64,000 nt of DNA from Bacillota bacterium (lineage in GTDB: Bacteria > Bacillota > Clostridia > Saccharofermentanales > Fastidiosipilaceae): assembly GCA_023388435.1 (NCBI GenBank), contig JAEWGG010000013.1, forward strand, positions 62,001-126,000, read 5' to 3'. Shown here piece by piece: positions 24,307 to 32,991 of this stretch (position 1 is the first letter of the stretch; the number at the start of each line of letters is the position of its first letter). Position numbers and translations under genes: made by a program. Below the pieces are notes generated by a model, which searched no databases, had not been told where the DNA came from, and saw nothing but the letters and a program-made list of their open reading frames with translations.

Positions 24307-25218
24307 ATGAAGAAGAATCGAAGCATGCTTGTAGCCTTCGTGGTGCCGGCAACATTCCTGTTTTTTCTTACGTTCGTCTATCCCATTATCCGCACCTTCA
24401 TCATGAGCTTTTTTAAGATTCAGGAAATAACGGACCCCGTGAGCACCTGGTCTTTTAACGGTCTGGGAAATTATATTTCCCTGATGGGCTCGCCCCTCTA
24501 TGTGCAGTCGTGGATTAACCTGCTCAAAGTCTTCTTTATTGGCGGACTGATTACGCTGGGCGGCTCACTGATTCTGGCAGTAATGATCAAGTCCGGGGTG
24601 CGGGGACGGCGCTTTTTTCAATCAGCAGTCTACCTGCCCAACGTGGTGAGCGCCGTGGCGATGGCCACCATGTGGCTGCAGTACGTCTTTAATTCTCAGT
24701 ATGGTCTGCTGCGGACGATCTTTAAATTTTTGGGCCTAAAGCAGTTGGCGGAATTCGAGTGGCTGACGCCGGACCATAAATTTGTGGCCCTGCTCATCGC
24801 ATACTGCTTCTGCTCGATCGGTCACTATATGCTGATCTGGGTCAGTGGTATTGAGCGCATCGGACCGGAATACTATGAGGCGGCCTCCATCGACGGGGCC
24901 AACAAGGTCCAGCAGTTTTTCCACGTGACCCTGCCGCTCCTGCGAGGCATTCTGCGCACCAATCTCATCATGTGGGCGATTGGTGTTTCCGGCTTCTTCG
25001 TCTGGTCCAAGTTGTTCTCCCCTCTGGTCCCGGACAACGCGACGATCATGCCCATGGTCTACATGTATGAGAAGCTCTTCGGCGCGGAGAACGCCTCGGA
25101 TGTCATCCAGCGCGACGCGGGTTCCTCGGCGGCTGTGGGTGTGATGCTCTGTATTTTTATCGTGTTGATTTTTACGATCGTGAATCGCTGTATCCGCGAC
25201 AACGATCTGGAATTTTAA
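24307..25218 (+). CDS. ABC sugar transporter permease (UgpA/MsmF type)
   Basis: The 303-residue inner-membrane subunit has six predicted segments and the EAA coupling loop YEAASIDGANKVQQFFHVTLP (about residue 196; EAAS-DGA signature), which contacts the ATPase. The ATG has AAGGAG nine bases upstream. It is followed six bases later by the second permease. Together they form the channel for the substrate captured by the lipoprotein. Confidence 0.93.
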   Translation: MKKNRSMLVAFVVPATFLFFLTFVYPIIRTFIMSFFKIQEITDPVSTWSFNGLGNYISLMGSPLYVQSWINLLKVFFIGGLITLGGSLILAVMIKSGVRGRRFFQSAVYLPNVVSAVAMATMWLQYVFNSQYGLLRTIFKFLGLKQLAEFEWLTPDHKFVALLIAYCFCSIGHYMLIWVSGIERIGPEYYEAASIDGANKVQQFFHVTLPLLRGILRTNLIMWAIGVSGFFVWSKLFSPLVPDNATIMPMVYMYEKLFGAENASDVIQRDAGSSAAVGVMLCIFIVLIFTIVNRCIRDNDLEF

Positions 25219-25224
25219 GGGGGT

Positions 25225-26115
25225 ATGGCCATGACTAAAACGCGAAAACCGGCCCTGCGTGTGGGTTTTAATCTGGGAAGGGAACTGCGCCTGGCCCCCA
25301 GCTACCTGGTGCTGACGCTCTGGGTGAGCTTTACGGCAATTATTTTCTTCTGGGTCATTGCCGCCAGTCTCTCATCTCCATCCGCGATCTTCAATAACGA
25401 GGTTTTCCGTTTTGCGGAGGGGGTAAAGTGGGAGAACTACAGCAAGGCCTGGACGGATTCGAACGTCCATGTCTTCTTCGCGAACTCTCTGTTCTATGCG
25501 GTCAGTTCCTGCGCGCTGCTGATACTGATCTGTGCGCCCTATGCCTACGCCCTCCAGCGTTTTAAATTCCCTTTCCGTGGAAGTCTGCGCACCATGCTGG
25601 CCGCGACGACGGGCGTGCCGATGATCATGATTATCATTCCACTTTACATGATCATTTCCGGTATGGGTGTGTTTAATCATGAACTGCTCAACCGCGTGGT
25701 TCTGGTCCTCCTTTTCACCTGTACCAAGATTCCGTATACGACCATCTTTTTGATGGCCTATTTTGAAAACATCTCACGCTCCTATGAGGAGGCGGCGGCC
25801 ATCGACGGTTCGCACCCGATCATGACCTTCTGGCGCATTGTCTTCCCGATGGCCCAGGGCGGACTGGTGACGGTGACGATTTTTAACTTCATCAGCATCT
25901 GGAATGAGTATTTCCTGTCCCTGCTCTTCGCCAATAAGGAGAGTCTGCGACCTGTGGCTCTGGGACTGTTCTCCATGATCAACAGCATGCAGTACACAGG
26001 AGACTGGGGAGGCCTCTTCGCTTCGGTTATCATCGTCTTCCTGCCGACCTTCGTCCTCTATGTGGCCCTGAGCCGCAAGATCATTGGCGGCCTGGTCGGT
26101 GGCGTGAAGGGCTAA
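25225..26115 (+). CDS. ABC sugar transporter permease (UgpE/MsmG type)
   Basis: The 296-residue partner permease has six predicted segments and the EAA loop SYEEAAAIDGSHPIMTF (about residue 190). The ATG has AAGGGGG a few bases upstream. It closes the transporter part of the operon. A structured 164-base spacer separates it from the sulfatase. Confidence 0.93.
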   Translation: MAMTKTRKPALRVGFNLGRELRLAPSYLVLTLWVSFTAIIFFWVIAASLSSPSAIFNNEVFRFAEGVKWENYSKAWTDSNVHVFFANSLFYAVSSCALLILICAPYAYALQRFKFPFRGSLRTMLAATTGVPMIMIIIPLYMIISGMGVFNHELLNRVVLVLLFTCTKIPYTTIFLMAYFENISRSYEEAAAIDGSHPIMTFWRIVFPMAQGGLVTVTIFNFISIWNEYFLSLLFANKESLRPVALGLFSMINSMQYTGDWGGLFASVIIVFLPTFVLYVALSRKIIGGLVGGVKG

Positions 26116-26169
26116 AAAACGCCTGGGCGAAGACCTTAGGTAACAGGAGCGCCCACGGACGTGATGGAG

Positions 26170-26249
26170 ACGCCCCCCCCGAGCAGGGTGGATTCAGGGC
26201 CGGCAGTTCTTGCTGCTGGCCCTGCTTCGACCGGCTGCTGTGGGGGCGT
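26170..26249 (+). promoter_or_regulatory. Large structured intercistronic region ahead of the sulfatase gene
   Basis: ACGCCCCC (26170-26177) pairs with GGGGGCGT (26242-26249), and inside it CAGGGCC (26195-26201) pairs with GGCCCTG (26218-26224). The nested stem ends about 18 bases before the sulfatase ribosome binding site. No T-run follows. It may be a processing or translation-control structure; no riboswitch class was recognised. Confidence 0.45.
26186..26200 (+). repeat. Copy 1 of a 15-base motif shared by two spacers of the uronide operon
   Basis: GGGTGGATTCAGGGC here and GGGTGGATTCGGGGC at 29956-29970 differ at one base. Both copies are in non-coding spacers of the same operon. Confidence 0.5.
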
Positions 26250-26279
26250 TCTGCTATCTGCTATGGAAGAGGAGAAGCT

Positions 26280-27863
26280 ATGTCTGGTTCTGAACTGCGC
26301 AATCTGATTTATCTCTTTGCGGACCAGTGGCGTTATTCGGCCATGGAGGGGCACGGGGAGGCGGTACAGACGCCGTCCATGGCCCGCTTCCGCGAGGAGG
26401 CGACAGATTGTCCCTACTGTTTTAGCAGCTTTCCGGTCTGCTCCCCGCACCGCGCCTCCCTGCTGACAGGTAAGTATCCACTGTCAGCGGGCTTTTTTAC
26501 GAACTGCAAGACGGGTCTGGACCTGCGCTTGCAGGATGCGGAGATCTGTATTTCTGACGTCCTGCATGAGGCAGGTTACCATACGGCCTATATTGGCAAG
26601 TGGCATCTGGATGAGCCCGAGATGAACCACGAGGAGGAACCGCTTTCAGGGGCCCGGGCCTGGGATGCCTACACGCCGCCTGGCCCGCGCCGCCACGGCT
26701 TCGACTTCTGGTATTCCTATGGGGCCTGGGATGCGCACATGCGGCCTCACTACTGGAAGGACAGCCCGGAGATGCTACGGCATGAGGGCTGGTCGGTGGA
26801 GCATGAGACGGAGGTCTGTCTGGACTATCTTCGCCAGGCCAAGCAGCGCCAGGAGGAGGATGGACGGCCCTTCGCCCTCTTCCTGTCCTGGAATCCGCCA
26901 CACAGCCCCTATGAGGACTTGCCCGAGGAGCTGCTGGAAGCATATCCCACGTGCCCTGCCCTGCCGGAGAACGTGCCAGACGGCCCTTACTTCCACCACA
27001 CTGGGGAGGCAGGTCCACAGACGCGTGCGGAGCTGGAGGGGAAGGCCCGCTGTTACTATGCGGCCATCACGGGAATTGACAGCCAGTTTGGCCGTATTTT
27101 GAATACCCTTGAGGAGCTGGGTCTTAAAGAGAACAGCTTGATTGTCCTCTCCGCAGACCACGGAGACATGATGGGCTCCCAGGGCCTGATGGGGAAGCAT
27201 GTCTGGTACGACGAGTCCATTCGTATTCCTTTTTTACTGCGCGCACCCTGGGTTCCGGGAAGCCTGGGGCAGGAGCTCAGCCAGCCCCTTGCCAGTCCGG
27301 ACCAGATGCCCACGCTCCTGGATCTCCTTGGCCTGGACCTGCCAGAGACGGTGGAGGGTCGCTCCGTAGCTGCTCAGCTCCGCAGCCTGGGGACTACAGA
27401 GTCAGAGCTGGCGGCAGCTCGCCGAGACCTCCCTCCGCATCTGCTCAGAGGACCGGAGGCCCTGCCAGATTGGTTGCTGGAGGAGGCCTGCTTCCTGGAG
27501 GCCTGCCCGGGGAGCACGAGCCTCTACCCGGCCATCCGTGACGCTGGGCTGGAGGCCAGCCAGCGCGGTTGGCGCGGCCTGCGAAGCCGCCGCTACTGCC
27601 TGGTGCTGGATCTGGGCTACAGGCCGGAGCTCCAGCCACAACTGTTCTTCTATGACCTGGACCAGGATCCCCTGCAGCAGTCCCCCCTTCACCTGGAGGG
27701 GGAGGCCCTGCGGAAGGCCTTGGGGCAACCTGTGCAGTCCTGTGGGCCAGAGGCTCCCCAGGAGCTCCTGCTCCCCCTGCTCAGCAGCGCCTGCCTGGGC
27801 TGGATGGAAGCTATGGGCGACCCCTTCCGTGAGGTCTGGATAGAGCAGGTCTGCCATGAATAA
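26280..27863 (+). CDS. Cys-type sulfatase (alkaline-phosphatase fold, cytoplasmic)
   Basis: The 527-residue enzyme removes sulfate esters. The modification motif is CSPHRA in FPVCSPHRASLLTGKYP (about residue 60). Its Cys must be converted to formylglycine, in an anaerobe normally by a radical-SAM maturase (anSME), which is not in this window. Other family marks are YIGKWHL, SWNPPHSPYE and LSADHGDMMGSQGL. No signal peptide is present (MSGSELRNLIYLFADQWR), so it acts on imported sugars. The usual N-terminal metal DD pair reads ADQ here. The ATG at 26280 has GAGGAG five bases upstream. It overlaps the lyase gene by eight bases. Confidence 0.92.
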   Translation: MSGSELRNLIYLFADQWRYSAMEGHGEAVQTPSMARFREEATDCPYCFSSFPVCSPHRASLLTGKYPLSAGFFTNCKTGLDLRLQDAEICISDVLHEAGYHTAYIGKWHLDEPEMNHEEEPLSGARAWDAYTPPGPRRHGFDFWYSYGAWDAHMRPHYWKDSPEMLRHEGWSVEHETEVCLDYLRQAKQRQEEDGRPFALFLSWNPPHSPYEDLPEELLEAYPTCPALPENVPDGPYFHHTGEAGPQTRAELEGKARCYYAAITGIDSQFGRILNTLEELGLKENSLIVLSADHGDMMGSQGLMGKHVWYDESIRIPFLLRAPWVPGSLGQELSQPLASPDQMPTLLDLLGLDLPETVEGRSVAAQLRSLGTTESELAAARRDLPPHLLRGPEALPDWLLEEACFLEACPGSTSLYPAIRDAGLEASQRGWRGLRSRRYCLVLDLGYRPELQPQLFFYDLDQDPLQQSPLHLEGEALRKALGQPVQSCGPEAPQELLLPLLSSACLGWMEAMGDPFREVWIEQVCHE

Positions 27864-29925
27864 ACTCTGTGCGCGCATCGTCCAGTACTTTGGCCCAGAG
27901 GCTGGCGAGCTGTCGGCTGTCGCGGTGCGCTGTCGGCAGCTGTGGCCTGAGGACACGGCACTGATTCTACGCACAGCGGAAGACCTGTCGGCGGGACGCT
28001 TTTTGTTTCAGCTGCCCTGGGACATGGAACAGACTCAGGAGGCTGTGGACTATGGCCAGGACTTGCGCTGGGATGAGATTCACTTCGAGGACCCTGAGTT
28101 CGTCTTCCAGCAGGTGCGCCAGCGCTATTGGGTCTGTTTGGGCCAGGCCTATATCCTGACAGGGGAGCGGCGTTTTGTCGCGACCTTTCTCACGCAGTTC
28201 CGCTCCTGGTGCCAAGAGCAGGGAGAGGGGCCGCAGGCGAGTCCGCTGACCTGGCGCAGTCTGGATGCGGGCCTGCGGATGCTTTACTGGCCACGGGCCA
28301 TCGCACTGATGGCGGGAGCCCTGGAGCATGAGGCGGAGTTCTGGTCCTTGCTTGAAGAGCAGCTGGAAGGCCACCTCTGCCTGCTGCGTGACAATCCCAG
28401 GCGTACGTTTTCCCTCAAGAGTAATTGGGGGGTAATGGAGTTTGCGGGGCTCTATGTCCTGGCTGTGGTTCTGGGACGTGAGGAGGAGCGGAGGCTGGCT
28501 GCGGAGTTGCTGGACCGTATGCTGCGGATTCAGATTTTGCCAGATGGCCAGCAGTGGGAGGCCTCGCCGATGTATCACCATGAGGTGCTGATGGCGGCGT
28601 TGGAGGTCTGGGGACTCAGCCGTCAGGCAGGCCATGCTGAGGACTTTGGCCAGGGCTTTGCAAAGCAGCTTGTGGCGATGCTCTCGTCTTCGGCACAGCT
28701 GCTGCGTCCAGATGGTCGCCAGCTGCTCTACGGGGACTCGGATGATACGGAGCTGGGGGCCCTCCTGACGGAGGGGGCCTGGCTCATGGACTGGCCGGAC
28801 CTGGCCCGTGCCCAGGGCCTGGAGAGTCTGGGTTTCGAGGCGCTCTGGCGCTATGGTCTGAGGGCTGCTGAGGGCTATGCCCAGCTGAGAAGTCGGAGGG
28901 GAGGTCCAGCTGTCCTCCAGTCAGAGGAGCTCTGGCCAGTTGAGGCGAGTTCGGGCTGGACCAGTTTCCCGGATTCGGGCCACGCCGTCTATCGCTCGGC
29001 GGAGCAGAATGCGGCGGGGCAAGCCAGACTCTGGATGCACCTGGCCAGTGGGCCTATAGGCGGAGGGCACGGCCACGTTGACCGCCTCCACCTGGACTGT
29101 TACTGGTCTGGCCAGGCCCTGCTCAGCGATGCGGGGCGGGGGAGCTACCGTGAGACCGAGCTGCGCTATAGGCTCAAGTCCGCCGCGGCCCACAATGTCC
29201 CCTCCGTCCAAGGGCGTCCAGGTCTGAAATCCCTGCACTCCTGGGAGCTGGATGGGCGGCCTGAGGCCCTCCCCGCCCAGCACGCGGCCGTCGCTTCCTA
29301 TTTCTACTGGCAGGGCCAGAGCCTGGACTGGGCCCCCGGTCTCTGCCGCAGGCGGGTCCTGGGCCTCTCCCCGACAGCGCAGGGTCAGGGCTATTGGCTC
29401 GTCAGCGACCGTCTGCTCGGCAGTGCTGAGGACGTGCGTCTACAGGTCCCCTATCACTTCTGGACGGACCTGGACCTGGAGGCCCTGCCTGCAGGGGCCT
29501 GGCTTGTTTGCCTGCCCTCGGGCGAGCGGATCTTTATTCAGGCCTTTTGCCGGGGAAAAGCTCTGGTAGGGAAACAAGTGGAGAGCCTTTTATCAAAACA
29601 CTATAATCAGGTGGAGTCTCGGCCCTGCCTGTGTTTTGAGGGCCTGGCTGTGGACTGCTTCTTCGTCCCAGTCGCCGCGGATGAGGCCCTGCCGGAGATC
29701 GTACCGACAGCTGTAGACTGCCCTGCCTACAGCTGCCAGCTTCCCTGGGAGGAGGCCACAGGCTACCGCCTCCAGCTCAGCTCGGGGCAGGAGGAGCACA
29801 TCGTGCTCGCCGAAGGCGATGTGGCGAACCGCCGCGATTACATCGGCTTCGCGGGCCACTATGGACTTGGGCGGGTTCTCGCCGGCTCGGCTGAAGACCA
29901 GGATTTGACGCGGCTGCTATTCTGA
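27856..29925 (+). CDS. Heparinase II/III-family polysaccharide lyase, no signal peptide
   Basis: The 689-residue protein has an N-terminal alpha-helical toroid (conserved W/R/Y positions, FSLKSNWGVMEFAGLY near residue 180, with the Asn-Trp of the active site, and MYHHEVL near 236). The C-terminal beta-sandwich contains GGGHGHVDRLHLDCYWSG (about residue 405). This arrangement fits PL12/PL21-type lyases that cleave hexosamine-uronate bonds by elimination and leave a 4,5-unsaturated uronate. The exact PL family is uncertain. The absence of a signal peptide is unusual for polysaccharide lyases and implies action on imported oligosaccharides. The product would feed the GH88 enzyme downstream. Confidence 0.82.
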   Translation: MNKLCARIVQYFGPEAGELSAVAVRCRQLWPEDTALILRTAEDLSAGRFLFQLPWDMEQTQEAVDYGQDLRWDEIHFEDPEFVFQQVRQRYWVCLGQAYILTGERRFVATFLTQFRSWCQEQGEGPQASPLTWRSLDAGLRMLYWPRAIALMAGALEHEAEFWSLLEEQLEGHLCLLRDNPRRTFSLKSNWGVMEFAGLYVLAVVLGREEERRLAAELLDRMLRIQILPDGQQWEASPMYHHEVLMAALEVWGLSRQAGHAEDFGQGFAKQLVAMLSSSAQLLRPDGRQLLYGDSDDTELGALLTEGAWLMDWPDLARAQGLESLGFEALWRYGLRAAEGYAQLRSRRGGPAVLQSEELWPVEASSGWTSFPDSGHAVYRSAEQNAAGQARLWMHLASGPIGGGHGHVDRLHLDCYWSGQALLSDAGRGSYRETELRYRLKSAAAHNVPSVQGRPGLKSLHSWELDGRPEALPAQHAAVASYFYWQGQSLDWAPGLCRRRVLGLSPTAQGQGYWLVSDRLLGSAEDVRLQVPYHFWTDLDLEALPAGAWLVCLPSGERIFIQAFCRGKALVGKQVESLLSKHYNQVESRPCLCFEGLAVDCFFVPVAADEALPEIVPTAVDCPAYSCQLPWEEATGYRLQLSSGQEEHIVLAEGDVANRRDYIGFAGHYGLGRVLAGSAEDQDLTRLLF

Positions 29926-29955
29926 GGCGGCTGGATAATATACCTGGCGCTATGC

Positions 29956-29970
29956 GGGTGGATTCGGGGC
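29956..29970 (+). repeat. Copy 2 of the 15-base spacer motif
   Basis: GGGTGGATTCGGGGC, 14 of 15 bases identical to 26186-26200. It lies in the 165-base spacer between the lyase and GH88 genes, just before a GAGGGGCCCCTC palindrome. Confidence 0.5.
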
Positions 29971-30090
29971 TGAGGGGCCCCTCCAGAATAGAGACGGGGC
30001 TGCATTGAACCGTGCTGCGGCAGCGCCTGGCGCTCACAGGATGAGCCGCACGGAGGCGGACCCAGAGAAGTAAGAGAAAGGATAAAAACT

Positions 30091-31296
30091 ATGGCTAAGT
30101 GGGTAGATCAGGCACATATTGACGCTTTTCCTGAGGCGACTCAGGAGGAATTGGAAAGGGCCATGCGCCTCACAGTAGAGCAGGTGCTGCGCAATCTGGA
30201 GCAGTTCCGTGACAAATTTCCCGGCCCGAACAGCGAAAACAATTTCTACACACCGGATATCAATACGGATTGGACCTCCGGTTTCTGGACCGGAGAGGTC
30301 TGGCTGGCCTATGAACAGGCCACGGATCCCGAGGAGAAGGCGGCCTTACGTGAGGCCGGTGAAATTCAGGTCCGCTCCTTCCTCGAACGCATCCACGTCA
30401 AGCACTATGTGGACCACCACGACATGGGATTCCTGTACATCCCCTCCTGTGTCTCGGCCTATAAGCTGACAGGTATGCCGGAGGCCAGAGAGGCCGCCCT
30501 GCTGGCCGCCGACCAGCTCATGACCCGTTTTCAGCCCATCGGCTCCTATATCCAGGCCTGGGGTGAGATGAATGCGCCCGACAACCGCCGCCTGATCATC
30601 GACTGCCTGCTGAACATTCCCCTGCTTTACTGGGCCACGGCAGAGACGGGTGAGCCCAGGTACCGTGAGGTTGCCGAGAAGCACATCCACACCACCATGC
30701 GCCATGTCGTGCGTGAGGACCGCTCCACCTGGCATACGATTTTCTTCGACGCCGAGACGGGTAACTTTTCCCACGGAGCCACCTGCCAGGGCTACAGTGA
30801 CGGTTCAGCCTGGGCCCGCGGCCAGTCCTGGGGAATTTACGGCTCGGCCATCGCCTACAGCTATACCCGTGAGGAAAAGTATATCGAGCACTTCCGCCGT
30901 GTGAGCTCCTACCTCCTGGAGCACCTGCCCAGCGACCTCTGCCCCTATTGGGACCTGAGCTTCGGCGACGAGGACGAGGGCCAGGAGCCCCGCGACTCCT
31001 CCACGGCGGCCATCACGGCCTGTGGCTTCCTGGAGATGAGCAAGTACCTGAAGCCCGAGGAGGCGGCTGTCTACCGTAGCTATGCCCTGAAGCTGCTGAA
31101 GACCCTGCTCGATACGTACCAGGTCAAGGACCCCAAGATTTCCAACGGCCAGCTCCTGCACGGCACCTACGCCCGTAAAACGCCCTACAACACCTGCCGC
31201 AACAGCGGTGTCGACGAGTGCGTCATCTGGGGCGACTACTTCTATATGGAGGCCCTGCACCGCGCCCTCAACCCGAACTGGGTCATGTACTGGTAA
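30091..31296 (+). CDS. ugl: Unsaturated glucuronyl hydrolase (GH88)
   Basis: The 401-residue enzyme hydrates the 4,5-unsaturated uronate at the non-reducing end of lyase products, releasing it from the amino sugar. Family marks are NTDWTSGFWTGE (catalytic Asp about residue 55), HHDMGFLY (second catalytic Asp about 110) and GAT-QGYSDGSAWARGQSWGIYG, the (alpha/alpha)6-barrel core. No signal peptide is present. The ATG has AGAAAGGA about seven bases upstream. Lyase plus GH88 plus sulfatase strongly suggests glycosaminoglycan breakdown. Genes for later uronate catabolism (KduI, KduD, KdgK, KdgA types) are not in the window. Confidence 0.93.
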   Translation: MAKWVDQAHIDAFPEATQEELERAMRLTVEQVLRNLEQFRDKFPGPNSENNFYTPDINTDWTSGFWTGEVWLAYEQATDPEEKAALREAGEIQVRSFLERIHVKHYVDHHDMGFLYIPSCVSAYKLTGMPEAREAALLAADQLMTRFQPIGSYIQAWGEMNAPDNRRLIIDCLLNIPLLYWATAETGEPRYREVAEKHIHTTMRHVVREDRSTWHTIFFDAETGNFSHGATCQGYSDGSAWARGQSWGIYGSAIAYSYTREEKYIEHFRRVSSYLLEHLPSDLCPYWDLSFGDEDEGQEPRDSSTAAITACGFLEMSKYLKPEEAAVYRSYALKLLKTLLDTYQVKDPKISNGQLLHGTYARKTPYNTCRNSGVDECVIWGDYFYMEALHRALNPNWVMYW

Positions 31297-31302
31297 GGGC
31301 CG

Positions 31303-31806
31303 ATGGCTGGCCTGCGGCAAAAATCAAAGCAGCCCCTCTACGCCAGCCTGTATTGGCTGGCGGAGCGCTGCTGGACCCTCCTCCTGGCCCCGCTGTGGAT
31401 GCTGCTGATCTACTATCTCTCGGCGATGCCAGGCGACGAGTCGGCCAGGCTCTCGGATAAGTTTCTCGTCCGCAAGCTGGCCCACTTTACGGAATACGGT
31501 ATCCTGGCGCTCCTGTTCCTGATTTTCTGGGCCGCCCTCTTTCACTTAATGAGGAGAAAAAAGTCCTTGGAAGCCTGGTGTCTGGAAGCGGAGCTGCAGC
31601 TCCTGCCCCTGGCCAAGCTCCTGGCTCTGGCCTGGGTCTCTGCGACCTTTTATGCGGTGACAGACGAGTGGCACCAGATTTTTGTGCCTGGACGGGTGGG
31701 GAGTCTGCGTGATGTCGTGCTGGATAGCGCGGGGGCCCTCTTTTTCCTGATTGTGGCTCTGCTTCTCCTGCTCTGGGGGCAGGGGCGTTCGGAGAGGAGA
31801 TACTGA
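31303..31806 (+). CDS. VanZ-family membrane protein
   Basis: The 167-residue protein has about four membrane segments and the VanZ marks RKLAHFTEYGILALL (about residue 57) and TDEWHQIFVPGRVGSLRDVVLD (about 115; TDEWHQ core). VanZ gives low-level teicoplanin resistance in enterococci, but most family members have no known role. It starts six bases after the GH88 stop and shares a base with the next start, so it is co-transcribed with the uronide operon while being functionally unrelated as far as can be seen. Confidence 0.88.
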   Translation: MAGLRQKSKQPLYASLYWLAERCWTLLLAPLWMLLIYYLSAMPGDESARLSDKFLVRKLAHFTEYGILALLFLIFWAALFHLMRRKKSLEAWCLEAELQLLPLAKLLALAWVSATFYAVTDEWHQIFVPGRVGSLRDVVLDSAGALFFLIVALLLLLWGQGRSERRY

Positions 31807-32618
31807 TGGCAAAGAAAGTGCGTGGACGGCATAGGCCGCACCTCTGGTGTCGGGCCGTGGACTGCGGACAGCCTCTGGCCGAGTCCCTGCGGCAGCTGGC
31901 CCCCCGGCCACGTGCCACGCGCCGCCTGGATCCTGCCTGCCTCCTGGCCCCGGTTCCGGCGGTGCTGGTGGCCACGGCGCGGGCGGCCCGTGAAGAGGAG
32001 GGGCGGCGCGTTTTTGAGGGGGCGAACCTCGCGACCTTTGCCTGGGCGGGCATCATCAACTCGAAGCCGCCGCGTCTGAGCATTTCTGTGCGCCCGGAGC
32101 GGCACACGTGGTCCCTGTTGGAGGAGACGGGTGAGTTCAGCGTAAATCTTGTCTCCGAGGACCTTCTGGCCGCAGCCGATTTCTGTGGGCTGCGCTCAGG
32201 TCGGGACATGGATAAATTTCAGGTCTGTGGGCTGCATGCCGTGGCCGCCGCGGAACTGGACACGGCCCCGCGGCTGGCAGAGGCCCCGCTCAGCCTGTCC
32301 TGCCGTATTTTCCAGACGCAGGTGCTGGGTTCACATATTCTCTGCCTGGCGGACATCTTGGCCGTTGAGGCGGCGGAAGACCTCTTCGATGCCGGGGGCC
32401 AGTTGCACCTGGACTGGGCCCAGTTGGTCAGTTATGAGCACGGAATGTACCGCCGCCAGAGCCAGAATCTCGGTTTCTTCGGCTACAGCCTGGCCAAGCC
32501 GGACCTGCTGAAACGCCGTCTGGGGGACAGGTATCCCAAGCGGCAGGCGAAGGCTGTGTCCAGGCCGGGGCGCCCCCGCTCTGGAACTGGCGGGAGGCGG
32601 CCCAAGGGCTCAGGCTGA
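31806..32618 (+). CDS. Flavin reductase-like FMN-binding protein
   Basis: The 270-residue protein has a flavin-reductase-like split-barrel: PVPAVLVATA, NLATFAWAGIINSKPPRLSIS (about residue 75, FMN loop) and TGEFSVNLVSEDLL. Relatives bind FMN and act as flavin reductases or unknown oxidoreductases. It has a roughly 45-residue basic N-terminal extension and a basic, proline/glycine-rich C-terminus (KAVSRPGRPRSGTGGRRP), both unusual. The start overlaps the VanZ stop. A hairpin follows at 32642-32670. Confidence 0.83.
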   Translation: MAKKVRGRHRPHLWCRAVDCGQPLAESLRQLAPRPRATRRLDPACLLAPVPAVLVATARAAREEEGRRVFEGANLATFAWAGIINSKPPRLSISVRPERHTWSLLEETGEFSVNLVSEDLLAAADFCGLRSGRDMDKFQVCGLHAVAAAELDTAPRLAEAPLSLSCRIFQTQVLGSHILCLADILAVEAAEDLFDAGGQLHLDWAQLVSYEHGMYRRQSQNLGFFGYSLAKPDLLKRRLGDRYPKRQAKAVSRPGRPRSGTGGRRPKGSG

Positions 32619-32641
32619 GACGAGCGCCAATAAACTCAAGA

Positions 32642-32670
32642 GACCCGCTGTCCTTTAAGGACGGCGGGTC
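32642..32670. terminator. Hairpin after the flavin reductase gene
   Basis: GACCCGC...GTCC pairs with GGAC...GCGGGTC (one mismatch) around TTTAA. No clean T-run follows (TGCTTCTG). It sits between convergent genes. Confidence 0.6.
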
Positions 32671-32705
32671 TGCTTCTGTGACGGGTCTGCTTCTGCGGCG
32701 GGTCT
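32664..32705. repeat. Short direct repeat
   Basis: CGGGTCTGCTTCTG occurs twice in tandem with a one-to-three-base spacer, and a third partial copy CGGGTCTGG follows. The first unit starts in the right arm of the preceding hairpin, so it probably arose by slippage. Confidence 0.6.
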
Positions 32706-32766
32706 GGGAGCCCGTGAACCGGGCGCGCAGTGCTCAGCTGTTTCCCGACTGTGCGTGTTCGGGAGC

Positions 32767-32937
32767 TTATTTCTCTTCCGTGTCATCCTGGCGACGGCGG
32801 CGCAGCAAGATGATCAGGCCCAGGACGACGGCCAGCAGGATAACCCCTAGCCCGATAAAGATGCCGCGGCGCAAATCCTCACCGGTCTGGGGCAGGGCGA
32901 GGCTGTTAAGCATGAGGCAGAAAAGGCTGTAATCCAT
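32767..32937 (-). CDS. 56-residue LPXTG mini-protein (stand-alone sorting signal)
   Basis: A short minus-strand frame from the ATG at 32935-32937 encodes 56 residues. It begins MDYSLFCLMLNSLALPQTGE, continues with a hydrophobic stretch of about 20 residues (GIFIGLGVILLAVVLGLIIL) and ends RRRRQDDTEEK. LPQTG, a membrane segment and an Arg tail form a complete sortase sorting signal, yet hardly any protein precedes it. The start has AGGAGG five bases upstream. It lies 54 bases downstream of the alcohol dehydrogenase on the same strand. It could be a true small anchored protein or the 3' remnant of a lost surface-protein gene; the good ribosome binding site favours a real gene. No sortase is in the window. 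Confidence 0.78.
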   Translation of the reverse strand: MDYSLFCLMLNSLALPQTGEDLRRGIFIGLGVILLAVVLGLIILLRRRRQDDTEEK

Positions 32938-32991
32938 GGGGACCTCCTAGTGCGATTTTTGTTCCAGTGTACCACAGACAAGGTCAGCTTC

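Noticed and set aside
32678..32932. 84-codon plus-strand frame
   Set aside because: Arg/Ser-rich antisense of the LPXTG mini-protein, which has the better start and a recognisable motif.
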